In this document: positions 27,927 through 36,801 of the stretch, in pieces
How the letters are laid out: the number at the start of each line of letters is the position of its first letter
How positions within the stretch are numbered: position 1 is the first letter of the stretch
Assembly (NCBI GenBank): GCA_009927815.1
Contig: RFMI01000062.1
Location: forward strand, 1 to 44,025
DNA: 44,025 bases
Reading direction: 5' to 3'
Origin: Betaproteobacteria bacterium
GTDB lineage: Bacteria; Pseudomonadota; Gammaproteobacteria; Burkholderiales; UBA3065
The notes under the pieces: generated by a model
The model's database searches: none
What the model saw: the letters and a program-made list of their open reading frames with translations, nothing else
What the model was told of the DNA's origin: nothing
Translations under genes and position numbers: made by a program

Positions 27927-28497
27927 GCCCAAGTCAGGTCGCAAGGGCGCCGGGAAACCGGCGTCGACCCTCGCACGGGCGGTGCGACTGCTTGCCCGGC
28001 GCGACATGAGCCGGGCAGAGTTGCTGGCTCGCCTGTCACCGCGCCCAGGTCCGCGTGACGATGGTGCACCGCCGCCAGACGATGCAGCTGAATCCTCGCA
28101 AGCCCAAGTCGGGTCTGAAGCTGCGACGGGGGCGGATGAATTGCACCAGGTTCTCGACCGATTACAGTCGCTGGGCCTCCAGTCGGACCAGCGCTTTGCC
28201 GACAACTATGTCCGTGGACGCCAGGCTCGAACCGGCAGTCGGCGGCTGGCTGCGGAGTTGCGTCAGCGCGGAGTCGACGCCGAGGCGGCAACTGAGGCCT
28301 TGCGAGAGGCGGCCGATAGCGAATTGGAGCGCGCCCGGGCTTTGTGGGCACGCAAATTTTCGTACAGTCGGGATCCAGCCGAGCGCGCCCGGCAGATGCG
28401 GTTTCTCGCCTCGCGAGGCTTCGACCTCGGTGTGATTCGCAGCGTCGTGGGGTCTGCGCCTGACGACGCGCCAATCGACGACCCTATGGAGCCTTGA
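27910..28497 (+). CDS. recX: Regulatory protein RecX (GTG start overlapping recA end)
   Basis: [86 protein letters not shown]; immediately downstream of recA. Confidence 0.85.
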
Positions 28498-29451
28498 TCA
28501 GAAGCCTAGATCGAAGCAGCGCCCGTTCAGGCAGCGCAGGCGTTTCTTGCGGGCGATCTCAGCCAGACGCTCGTCCTCGGCTTTTTTGAGGGCAGCGGCC
28601 TCGGCCTCGGCTTTGCGCGTAGCCTCTTCGGCTTTACGCACGAGTTCCTTTTCCTCGGCGGCGGCCTTGGCGGCCTCTTCGGCGGCGAGTTTGTCGCGGG
28701 CGTCCTGCTCGGCTTGTAGGCGTTCGCTGCGCACTGTGTCCGATTCGCGAGCTTCCAGTTTGACGGTCTTGCCGGACAGTACAGCTTCGACAGCCGTCGA
28801 TTCGTCGATGACTTTGGTCGATCGCCCCACAACCAGAACGTAGACATCGTTGCAGCGCGTCTTGCGGGGGTCGCGAGCACTCACCGGACACTCCACATCG
28901 ACGCGAGGTTTGAGCGCGACGAACCGTTCGCAGGCCGCCAGCACCGGCTTGGCTTGGGGTGAGTCGGGAGTCGGCAGGGTGGTCGGGTCGGCTGCTGCAC
29001 CGCGAAGATTGCGCCGCGCCAGGCCGGTCTCGATGCATTCGCGATGCTTGGGCGAGAGGGGTGCGTAAAACGTTTCCCACACCTTCCCGATCTGCTCTGG
29101 TGCTGGCTTGACGTCTAGTCGCCGCGAGTAGCGCCCGGTACAGCCCGATACCGAGAGCGAGCCTTTGAAGCGGAATTTGCCTTCCCAATAGACCGTTTGC
29201 GGACCTTCGCTGCGAGGCGTAAACGGCACGACCGTCTCAAAATCGGGCGGTGCCAGCTCGCGCTCGATGCGCTCTCCAGTCGGCAGCAGAATTTCGATAT
29301 TGCAATTTTGCAGGCCCTCGGGCGGGACTGAGATGTTCAGCGCCGTCTCGCGGCCGACCATCAGCGGGCCGGCTGCCGATGAGACGGCCGGGGCGAGGCC
29401 CGACAGGGCGAGAGCAAGCGGCGGCAGAAGGCGCCAGAAGTTCGCGATCAC
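28498..29451 (-). CDS. Uncharacterised exported protein: signal peptide, Cys-containing N-terminal domain, Ala/Lys/Glu coiled-coil tail ending RCLNGRCFDLGF
   Basis: ORF with signal-peptide-like N-terminus (MIANFWRLLPPLALALSGLAPAVSSAAG) and no family I recognise; 18 bp downstream of the sensor kinase on the same strand. Confidence 0.7.
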   Translation of the reverse strand: MIANFWRLLPPLALALSGLAPAVSSAAGPLMVGRETALNISVPPEGLQNCNIEILLPTGERIERELAPPDFETVVPFTPRSEGPQTVYWEGKFRFKGSLSVSGCTGRYSRRLDVKPAPEQIGKVWETFYAPLSPKHRECIETGLARRNLRGAAADPTTLPTPDSPQAKPVLAACERFVALKPRVDVECPVSARDPRKTRCNDVYVLVVGRSTKVIDESTAVEAVLSGKTVKLEARESDTVRSERLQAEQDARDKLAAEEAAKAAAEEKELVRKAEEATRKAEAEAAALKKAEDERLAEIARKKRLRCLNGRCFDLGF

Positions 29452-29469
29452 GCCCCGATTGTATGCCGC

Positions 29470-32297
29470 CTAGCGCACCTTGTTTGCGACGGCTGATTCG
29501 ATGGTCTCAAACAACTTGATCTTGTCGATGGGTTTGCTCAGGACCGCATTGGCGCCCGCTTCGAACACGCGGTCGCGGTCGTCACTCATGGTGTCAGCCG
29601 TGAACGCGATGATGGGCAGCAGTTGTCCATGAGGCATCTCGCGGATCAGGCGTGTGGCTTCGATGCCACCCATGACCGGCATACGCATGTCCATCAGCAC
29701 CAGATCGAAGGCCTGCGCCGGGGCGCTGGCCGCCCGCACCTGTTCGACCGCCTTGCTGCCATCCTCGGCTTGCGAGACCCTGGCATTGGCCCGCTCCAGC
29801 ATGGTGCTCACCACCTCGCGGTTGATGATGTTGTCGTCCACAACCAAGATGCGCAGCCCCGAGACGTCTGCCAATGGGCGCTCTTCGTTGGATGCGTTGC
29901 CCTGGTCGATTTGCGCCACTGACGCCAATTCAACTTCGGCCCAGAAGCGCGATCCCTCACCGGGGGTGCTCGAGACGCCGACCATGCCTTGCATCAGTTG
30001 CGCCAGTTCGCGGCAGATATAGAGTCCGAGACCGGTGCCACCGTATTGGCGGGAGGTCGACGCATCGGCCTGCACGTAGGGCTGGAACAGTCGCTGCTGC
30101 GCGTCCGTGTCGATGCCGACACCGGTGTCGATCACTTCAAAGCGGAAGCGGTTGGCGCCGACCAGTTTTACGCTGAGGCGAATACTGCCGTTGCTGGTGA
30201 ACTTGAGGGCGTTGCTGATGAAGTTGGCAAGGATCTGGCGCAGCCGAACCGGGTCGCCAAACACGAGGCGTGGCAATTTTGGGTCGGCGTCGTAGACGAA
30301 ATCGAGTTCGCGGGCGCGTGCGATCGGCCCATACAGGCCACGAACGCCATTCATCAGTCCGGGCAGATCGAAGATCACCTGTTCCAGTTGCAGTCGGCCG
30401 GCTTCGATCTTGGTCATGTCGAGCACTTGCGTCATCAGGTCGGCCATTTCCTTGCCACTGATGACGATCTGGTTGATGTAGCTGTTGCGGACCGTGTGAT
30501 CGAGGTCAGGCGAACGCGCCAGTTCGGCCATACCGAGGATGCCATTGAGCGGAGTGCGCAGTTCGTGGTTGATGGTGGCGAGGAACTCGGTCTTCGCGTG
30601 ATTGGCGTTGCGCTGGCTCTCGGCCAAGGCTTCGGCCGCTTCACGGCGATCGCGTTCGAGGCGTAGCGATCTTCCAGCATTTGCCGGTTCTCGCTCTCCA
30701 GGCGCTGCGCCCGGACAATGGCCTGCTCGGCGAGTTTGCGTTCGGTGATGTCCGCGACCACACCGAGCACGCGTGTCGCCCGTTGGTCGTCTTTGAACAC
30801 GCCGGCATAGGCCGACAACCAGTGTTCGGAGCCGTCCGGCCAGATCACCCGGAACTCGCCATGCCAATCGCGCTGAGCGGTGATCACCGTGTCCTGCCAA
30901 CCTTTGAGGACGGCATCACGCTCGTCGGGGTGTATGGCCCGGTAATAGGTGTCGAGGGTCCAGAGCGGTTGCAGGCTGGTGTAGCCGTAACACTGGTCGT
31001 GGCGTAAAGACCGTTCGAAGGTGCCGCTGTCGATATTGAGCTCCCACGTGCCCATGTGGGCGACGTCCATCGCGTAGCTCAAGCGGGTTTGGCTCTCCCG
31101 CAACGCCGCCTGGGCGCGCTCACGCTCGGCGATGTCACGTGCGATCAGTGAGCCACCGACGATCTTGTTGCTCGCGTCGAAGATCGGCGACATGGTCACG
31201 GACACGCTGACCGAGCGACCGTCCCGATGGCGACGTGTGGCGTCGTAGGGCGGGACACGCAAGCCGCCGGCCAGGTTACCCAGAATGATGGATTCCTCAG
31301 GGGCTTGGTCGTCAGGCACCAGCATGAGGACTGATTTGCCGATCGCCTCATTGGGCGCGTAGCCGAACAGATCCTGGGCAGCACTGTTCCAACTGACGAT
31401 GGTTCCGTCCAGATCCATCGACACGATTGCGTCGGTCGACGATTCGACGATCTTAGCCAGCCGGTCGGCTGCGCTTTCGGCGGTTTTGAGTTGGGTCTCG
31501 TCGCGGATCAGCATGGTCAGGCCGCGCAGTTCGCCGGCCTCGCTGCGGTTCAGCGCGCAGGTCAGTGACACCATGGTTCGGACCCCTTGGGCCGACTCCA
31601 GGCACAAGCTGTGCTCGGTGGCGTGGTCGCCGGCCAAGGCATGGATCGATTCGAACAGCCGGCCGTCGGTGTCGCTGCCCGTGGCGACGCGGAACACCTC
31701 GGCCAGGCGGCGCTGAGCGGCTTGTGTCAGTTGCCAACCCGTGATGCGCTCGGCGACCGGGTTCATGCGCAGTATCCGGCCGTCGGCATCGGTGGTGATG
31801 AAGCCGGCCCCGATCAAGTCGAGTGTGGCTGACAAGCTCTGTTCTGTGTCCGCCAGGTGTTCCTCGGCGGTTTTGCGTTTGGCGACTTCGCTTTCAAGTG
31901 CCGAGATGGCGTCTTGCAATTGTTTGACCGACGGGATCTTGAGGATCTTCGGCAGCAGTGGCCACAGCCCGACCGCGGTGGCGACGGAGACCACAGCGGT
32001 GAACATCTTGGTTACCGCGTGCAGGCCGTAGTCGGGTGTCCAGATGGTCCAGATGTCCATCACGTGGGTCGTGCCACAGGCAAAGATGAAGACGCTGAAC
32101 AGCACCGCAACCCACCGGTACGGCACGTCCGGCCGCCGGCGCAGGAACGCAACGATTACCGCAGGGATCGAGAAGTAGGACAGGGCCACCACCGCGTCAG
32201 CGGTGACCATCGACCAGAGCAGAGTCGGGGTCCAGGTGAAGCAATACCCGTGCGGCAAATAACCTTGGCGGCCAAGAAAATCGCCCATGAACTCCAT
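29470..32297 (-). CDS. Hybrid sensor histidine kinase: ethylene-receptor-like N-terminal TM domain, multiple PAS, HisKA, HATPase, C-terminal receiver; apparent frameshift near 30665
   Basis: N-term GYLPHGYCFTWTPTLLWSMVTADAVVALSYFSIPAVIVAFLRRRPDVPYRWVAVLFSVFIFACGTTHVMDIWTIW; PAS VESSTDAIVSMDLDGTIVSWNSAAQDLFGY; HisKA FLATINHELRTPLNG; GTGLGLYICRELA; receiver LVLMDMRMPVMGG. ORFs 30435-32348 and 29470-30900 join if one C is restored. Confidence 0.9.
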
Positions 32298-32471
32298 TCG
32301 CGGCTCTCCGTGAAGTCTGTCGGTCAGTGTTGTGGCGAATCTCGCCATCGCGCCTGCGAGAGGGCTCGCTTGTGTTAAGCGAGTTTATCTACTCAATTAG
32401 ACAGAATAAAGCCAAAGGCCGACTTGGTGGGCGCTAATAACGGGCGGGATGGGCTCGGCTGAATCGACAAA

Positions 32472-32487
32472 GCCACCCGAAGGTGGC
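32472..32487 (-). terminator. Terminator-like hairpin after tRNA-Thr
   Basis: Minus strand GCCACC-TTCG-GGTGGC followed by TTTGTC; UUCG tetraloop, short U tract. Confidence 0.5.
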
Positions 32488-32500
32488 CTTGTGAAAGAGG

Positions 32501-32576
32501 TGGTGCCGGCAAGAGGAGTCGAACCCCCGACCTTCGCATTACGAATGCGCTGCTCTACCAACTGAGCTATGCCGGC
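32501..32576 (-). tRNA. tRNA-Thr (anticodon CGT), CCA encoded
   Basis: Minus strand GCCGGCATAGCTCAGTTGGTAGAGCAGCGCATTCGTAATGCGAAGGTCGGGGGTTCGACTCCTCTTGCCGGCACCA, full cloverleaf. Confidence 0.97.
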
Positions 32577-32657
32577 CTGGCAAAGAAGCGCGATTATAAG
32601 GCGCGAGCCGCTTTCGCGGCAACGCGCCGGGTCAGGCTCTGGCCGGCTGCCGCAGCC

Positions 32658-33095
32658 TCAAGCGGCCTCGGCGGGGCTTTCGCTGCGCCGCACCCGCAAG
32701 GTGAGGTCGATGCGTTCTACTTTGAACCCACGGGCAATGCGCTCCAGCGGGAAGCCTTGCAGCATGTCCAGCGGGATGTCGTGCAAGGTATCGCTGTCGA
32801 TGTCGTGGATGTGCAGGTGCGGTTCGGTATTGGGGTCATACAGCGTGACGCCCGCGCGCGAAGTGACGGTTTGCAACAGGCCTCGATCCACGAACAGGTT
32901 GAGCGTGTTGTAGACCGTCGCTCGAGAGATCCGTGGTCGGCTCTGGTTGATCACGGTGAACACCTGCTCGGCAGACAAGTGCTCTCGGCGCGTCATGATT
33001 AATTCAGCGATTCGCAAACGCGGCGAGGTGGTGTTGACGCCGATGCTGCGCAGGAGGCCCGTTAAGGCATCAGGGCTGATGAGGGGTCCGTTCAT
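32658..33095 (-). CDS. Fur-superfamily regulator, Irr/PerR-like without cysteines
   Basis: LRSIGVNTTSPRLRIAELIM...HLSAEQVFTVINQSRPRISRATVYNTLNLFVDRGLL; HLHIHDIDSDTLHDIP in place of the usual HHHxxCxxC. Confidence 0.9.
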   Translation of the reverse strand: MNGPLISPDALTGLLRSIGVNTTSPRLRIAELIMTRREHLSAEQVFTVINQSRPRISRATVYNTLNLFVDRGLLQTVTSRAGVTLYDPNTEPHLHIHDIDSDTLHDIPLDMLQGFPLERIARGFKVERIDLTLRVRRSESPAEAA

Positions 33096-33118
33096 GGCTG
33101 CCGTCCTTTCTCATGTGT

Positions 33119-33142
33119 CACCCAAACTGGACAATTTGGGTG
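33119..33142. promoter_or_regulatory. Perfect inverted repeat upstream of the Fur-like gene (candidate operator)
   Basis: CACCCAAA-CTGGACAA-TTTGGGTG, 8-bp perfect arms, 23 nt upstream of the start codon. Confidence 0.5.
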
Positions 33143-33169
33143 TAAGTAAGGTTGGACACTGCGCCGCTG

Positions 33170-33195
33170 CCGCTCAAGTGTCAAGCGGTTTTTTT
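33170..33195 (+). terminator. Orphan terminator-like hairpin in plus orientation
   Basis: CCGCT-CAAGTGTCA-AGCGG followed by TTTTTTT, between two minus-strand genes. Confidence 0.4.
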
Positions 33196-33218
33196 GATCG
33201 GACTGAGGTGCTCGACGT

Positions 33219-33524
33219 TTAGTTTGCCGAGCCCGGCGATGCTGCAGCGCCAATGGAGCAGCGGGCCAAGGATTTGTCGCACTTGTTGCGCAGCGTGCTA
33301 GCGAGTTCGTCGACGGTGACGTCGGCGAATGCGGCGGCCACCAGCGCGGTGATGATGACGTCGCAGGCTTCTTCGATGATTGCCTCACGGGGCAGTTGAC
33401 GGGTCCAGGTGCGCGCCAGCTCGCCAGTTTCCTCTGTCAGTTTGACGAGATTGTGGGCTGGGCTGTTGCCGGGGATGCCGTGGGCGATGCGCTGTGCGGC
33501 GTCGATCAGTTCGTTCAAGTCCAT
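33219..33524 (-). CDS. MazG-like nucleotide pyrophosphohydrolase family protein
   Basis: MDLNELIDAAQRIAHGIPGNSPAHNLVKLTEETGELARTWTRQLPREAIIEEACDVIITALVAA; EEtGEL...EEacD pattern. Confidence 0.7.
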   Translation of the reverse strand: MDLNELIDAAQRIAHGIPGNSPAHNLVKLTEETGELARTWTRQLPREAIIEEACDVIITALVAAAFADVTVDELASTLRNKCDKSLARCSIGAAASPGSAN

Positions 33525-33682
33525 GGAGAGTTTTGGGGTGCTGTCGGGGTGGCGCGAGTGTCGCACGCCGCTCTGCCTTGCAGGCCCGAACCGTCCCAGG
33601 TGACGGTTGGGATCGCCGCGATTGGCGGTTGACCGGGTGGTGGTCTCGCGCGCACCCCGACAGCAGTTGTATGCTCGCCGAC

Positions 33683-34846
33683 ATGAGCGATTCCTTCATT
33701 GACCGCCATCAAGACAACTGGACCGCGTTGCGCCGTGATCTGCACGCGCATCCGGAGCTGGCGTTCGCCGAGACACGCACCAGCGATCGTGTTGCCGAGC
33801 GCCTGGCCTTGGCCGGTCTCGAGGTGCGACGGGGGCTCGCGGGTACTGGTGTGGTCGGGTTGCTGCAGGGACGACGCCCCGGTCCGATGATTGGTCTGCG
33901 TGCCGACATGGACGCATTGCCCCTGCACGAGGCCAACGACTTTGCTCATCGCTCCACCCATGCCGGCCGCATGCACGCCTGTGGTCACGATGGCCATACC
34001 GCGATGCTGGTGGCCGCCGCCGAGACGCTGGCTGACGCGCCAGACTTTGCCGGCGCGGTGGCGTTCATCTTCCAGCCCGCCGAAGAGGGCGATGGCGGCG
34101 CGCGGCAGATGATGGACGAAGGCCTGTTCGCCGAATTCCCCTGCGAGGAGGTCTACGCGCTGCACAACTGGCCTGGCCTCGCGGCGGGCAGTTTTGCCGT
34201 GCACCGCGGCCCGGTCATGGCCTCGGCCGACCAGTTCGACATCGTCCTGCATGGCCATGGCGCGCACGCCGCGATGCCACATCAGGGGCTGGATCCGGTC
34301 ACTGCCGCTGCGGCCCTCATCCAAACCTTGCAGACCGTGGTCAGCCGACGCACCGACCCGCTCAAGGCGGCGGTGGTGAGCGTCACCCGCATGCAAGCCG
34401 GCGAGGCCTACAACATCATCCCCGAGTCGGTGACGGTTGGCGGAACGGTGCGGGCGCTGGACAACGGGGTTCGCGATGCGCTGCAGCTGCAAATCAGCGA
34501 GGCAGCTGCTGGCATCGCAGCGGCGCATGGTTTGCGGGCCACGGTGGAGTACCGGCGCGGTTATCCGGCCACCGTCAACCACCCGACCCAAGCCGATTTC
34601 GCGCGTGCCATTGCCGAGGAGGTGGCTGGCCGGGAGTCGGTGCGCACAGATCTGGCGCCGTCGATGGGCGCCGAGGATTTCGGCTTCATGCTGATGGACA
34701 AGCCGGGCGCCTACTTGTGGATTGGCAACGGCCCGGGCAGTGGTGGCTGCATGCTGCACAACCCGCACTACGACTTCAACGACGCGATCCTGCCGCTGGG
34801 CGTGCGCTTCTGGCGCGCCTTGGTGCAGCGTCGCTTGCCGCTCTAG
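33683..34846 (+). CDS. M20 family amidohydrolase (hippurate hydrolase-like)
   Basis: LRRDLHAHPELAFAE; GLRADMDALPLHE; MHACGHDGHTAMLVAAAE; FQPAEEGDGGARQMMDEG; MGAEDFGFML. Confidence 0.93.
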   Translation: MSDSFIDRHQDNWTALRRDLHAHPELAFAETRTSDRVAERLALAGLEVRRGLAGTGVVGLLQGRRPGPMIGLRADMDALPLHEANDFAHRSTHAGRMHACGHDGHTAMLVAAAETLADAPDFAGAVAFIFQPAEEGDGGARQMMDEGLFAEFPCEEVYALHNWPGLAAGSFAVHRGPVMASADQFDIVLHGHGAHAAMPHQGLDPVTAAAALIQTLQTVVSRRTDPLKAAVVSVTRMQAGEAYNIIPESVTVGGTVRALDNGVRDALQLQISEAAAGIAAAHGLRATVEYRRGYPATVNHPTQADFARAIAEEVAGRESVRTDLAPSMGAEDFGFMLMDKPGAYLWIGNGPGSGGCMLHNPHYDFNDAILPLGVRFWRALVQRRLPL

Positions 34847-34853
34847 AGCGGCT

Positions 34854-36359
34854 TCAGCCGGGCTCTCCGCGCAGGATCGACTGTGCCACTTGCTTGCCGA
34901 GCTCCACGCCCCACTGGTCGAAGGCATTGATGTGCCAGACGCAGGCCTGTGTGAACACCTTGTGCTCGTAGCAGGCCAGCAGGGCGCCCAGCGATTCGGC
35001 GTCCAGCCGTTCGGCGCGGATCACCGTCGAGGGCTGGTTGCCGGGCAGGTCACCGTGCGGTGCTGGGGCTGCGGCGACCTGTCCGCCAGTACACAGCACG
35101 CGCGCCTGAGCATGGGCGTTGGCATTGAGCGCCGGTTCCAGCGCCGCGGTGTCGTCGAACACGATGATGTCGGCCGGGATCAGGGCGGTGCCCTGGTGCA
35201 AGAGCTGCAAGAAGGCGTGCTGAGCGTGGGAGCCGGCCGCGCCGAACAGCACGCCGCCCGTGTCCCATGTCACCGGGTGGCCATCAAGGTCGGTGCGTTT
35301 GCCCAGCGACTCCATCTCGAGCTGCTGCAGGTAGTCCGGCAGGCGCCGCAGCGGCCACGCGTAGGGCAGTACGGCGTGCGCTTGTGCACCCCAGAAATTG
35401 CGGTACCAGATCCCCAACAAGCCCATCAGCGCTGGCAGATTGCGTTCGATTGGGGTGTCGGCGAAATGCGTGTCGATGGCGTGCGCACCGCGGTGCAGTG
35501 CGGCGACGACCGCCGACCCGCAGGCGATCTGCAGCACCAGACCCACGGCCGACCAAAGCGAGTAGCGGCCGCCCACCCAGTCGCCGAAGGCAAAGCATTG
35601 CTCGCCAGCGACGCCCCATTCGCGGGCGCGCTGCGGGTTGGCTGTGACGGCGACAAAGTGGCGCTGGACTTGTGCTGGCGGGATGCCGCCGTCCAGCAGC
35701 CAGTTGCGGGCGCGCTGCGCGTTGGCCAGCGTCTCCAAGGTGCCGAAAGTCTTTGAGCAGACGATGAACAGCGTCGAGGCGGGCTCGCAGTCGCCTAGGG
35801 CAGCGGCCAGCGCACGCGGGTCGAGGTCGCTGACGCAGCGGGCGATCGGGCCGTCGGCGCTTGCTGCGAGGGCGTCCAGTGCCAGCGCTGGACCCAGATC
35901 CGAGCCGCCGATGCCGAGGTTGATGACGTGGCGTATCGATGCCCCGCTGGCGCCGCGCCAGTCGCCACTGCGCACCGCTGCAGCAAACTCGCGCTCAGCC
36001 TGCTGACCAGCGGCGATGTTTGCGCGCAGGTCGGTGCCGCCGACCACAAGCGGTGTGTCGCTGCGCAGGGCGGTGTGCAGCGCGGAACGGCCTTCGGTCA
36101 GATTGACCGGGTCGCCCCGCAGCATCCGGGCGAATCGGGTTTGCACACCGGCTTGATCGGCCAACTCGGCAAGCAGCTGCAGCGTATCGCCGCTGATCCG
36201 GTGGTGAGCACAGTCGGCCGTCAGCGGGCCGGCCTCCACCGTCAAGCGCTCTCGGCGGCTTGGGTCGGCTGCCAGCGCAGCATCGGCGCGCCAAGCGTCC
36301 AGCGTCTGCCGGTGACTGTGCAGCTGCTGCCAGGCGGGAAGTTCGGTCGGACGCGGCAT
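34854..36359 (-). CDS. pgi: Glucose-6-phosphate isomerase
   Basis: VINLGIGGSDLGPALALDAL; FIVCSKTFGTLETLANA; WDTGGVLFGAAGSHAQHAFLQLLHQGT; INAFDQWGVELGKQVA. Confidence 0.95.
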   Translation of the reverse strand: MPRPTELPAWQQLHSHRQTLDAWRADAALAADPSRRERLTVEAGPLTADCAHHRISGDTLQLLAELADQAGVQTRFARMLRGDPVNLTEGRSALHTALRSDTPLVVGGTDLRANIAAGQQAEREFAAAVRSGDWRGASGASIRHVINLGIGGSDLGPALALDALAASADGPIARCVSDLDPRALAAALGDCEPASTLFIVCSKTFGTLETLANAQRARNWLLDGGIPPAQVQRHFVAVTANPQRAREWGVAGEQCFAFGDWVGGRYSLWSAVGLVLQIACGSAVVAALHRGAHAIDTHFADTPIERNLPALMGLLGIWYRNFWGAQAHAVLPYAWPLRRLPDYLQQLEMESLGKRTDLDGHPVTWDTGGVLFGAAGSHAQHAFLQLLHQGTALIPADIIVFDDTAALEPALNANAHAQARVLCTGGQVAAAPAPHGDLPGNQPSTVIRAERLDAESLGALLACYEHKVFTQACVWHINAFDQWGVELGKQVAQSILRGEPG

Positions 36360-36436
36360 TCGGCAAGTGTAGCCAAGTTCCGGGTCAGCCCGGAGAGCGG
36401 AGACACAACGCGAATCGGGGCGATTGGCTACACTAG

Positions 36437-36799
<363 letters not shown>

Positions 36800-36801
36800 A
36801 C

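Noticed and set aside
33515-34927. 470-aa minus ORF opposite the M20 amidohydrolase
   Set aside because: Antisense shadow; no recognisable motifs.
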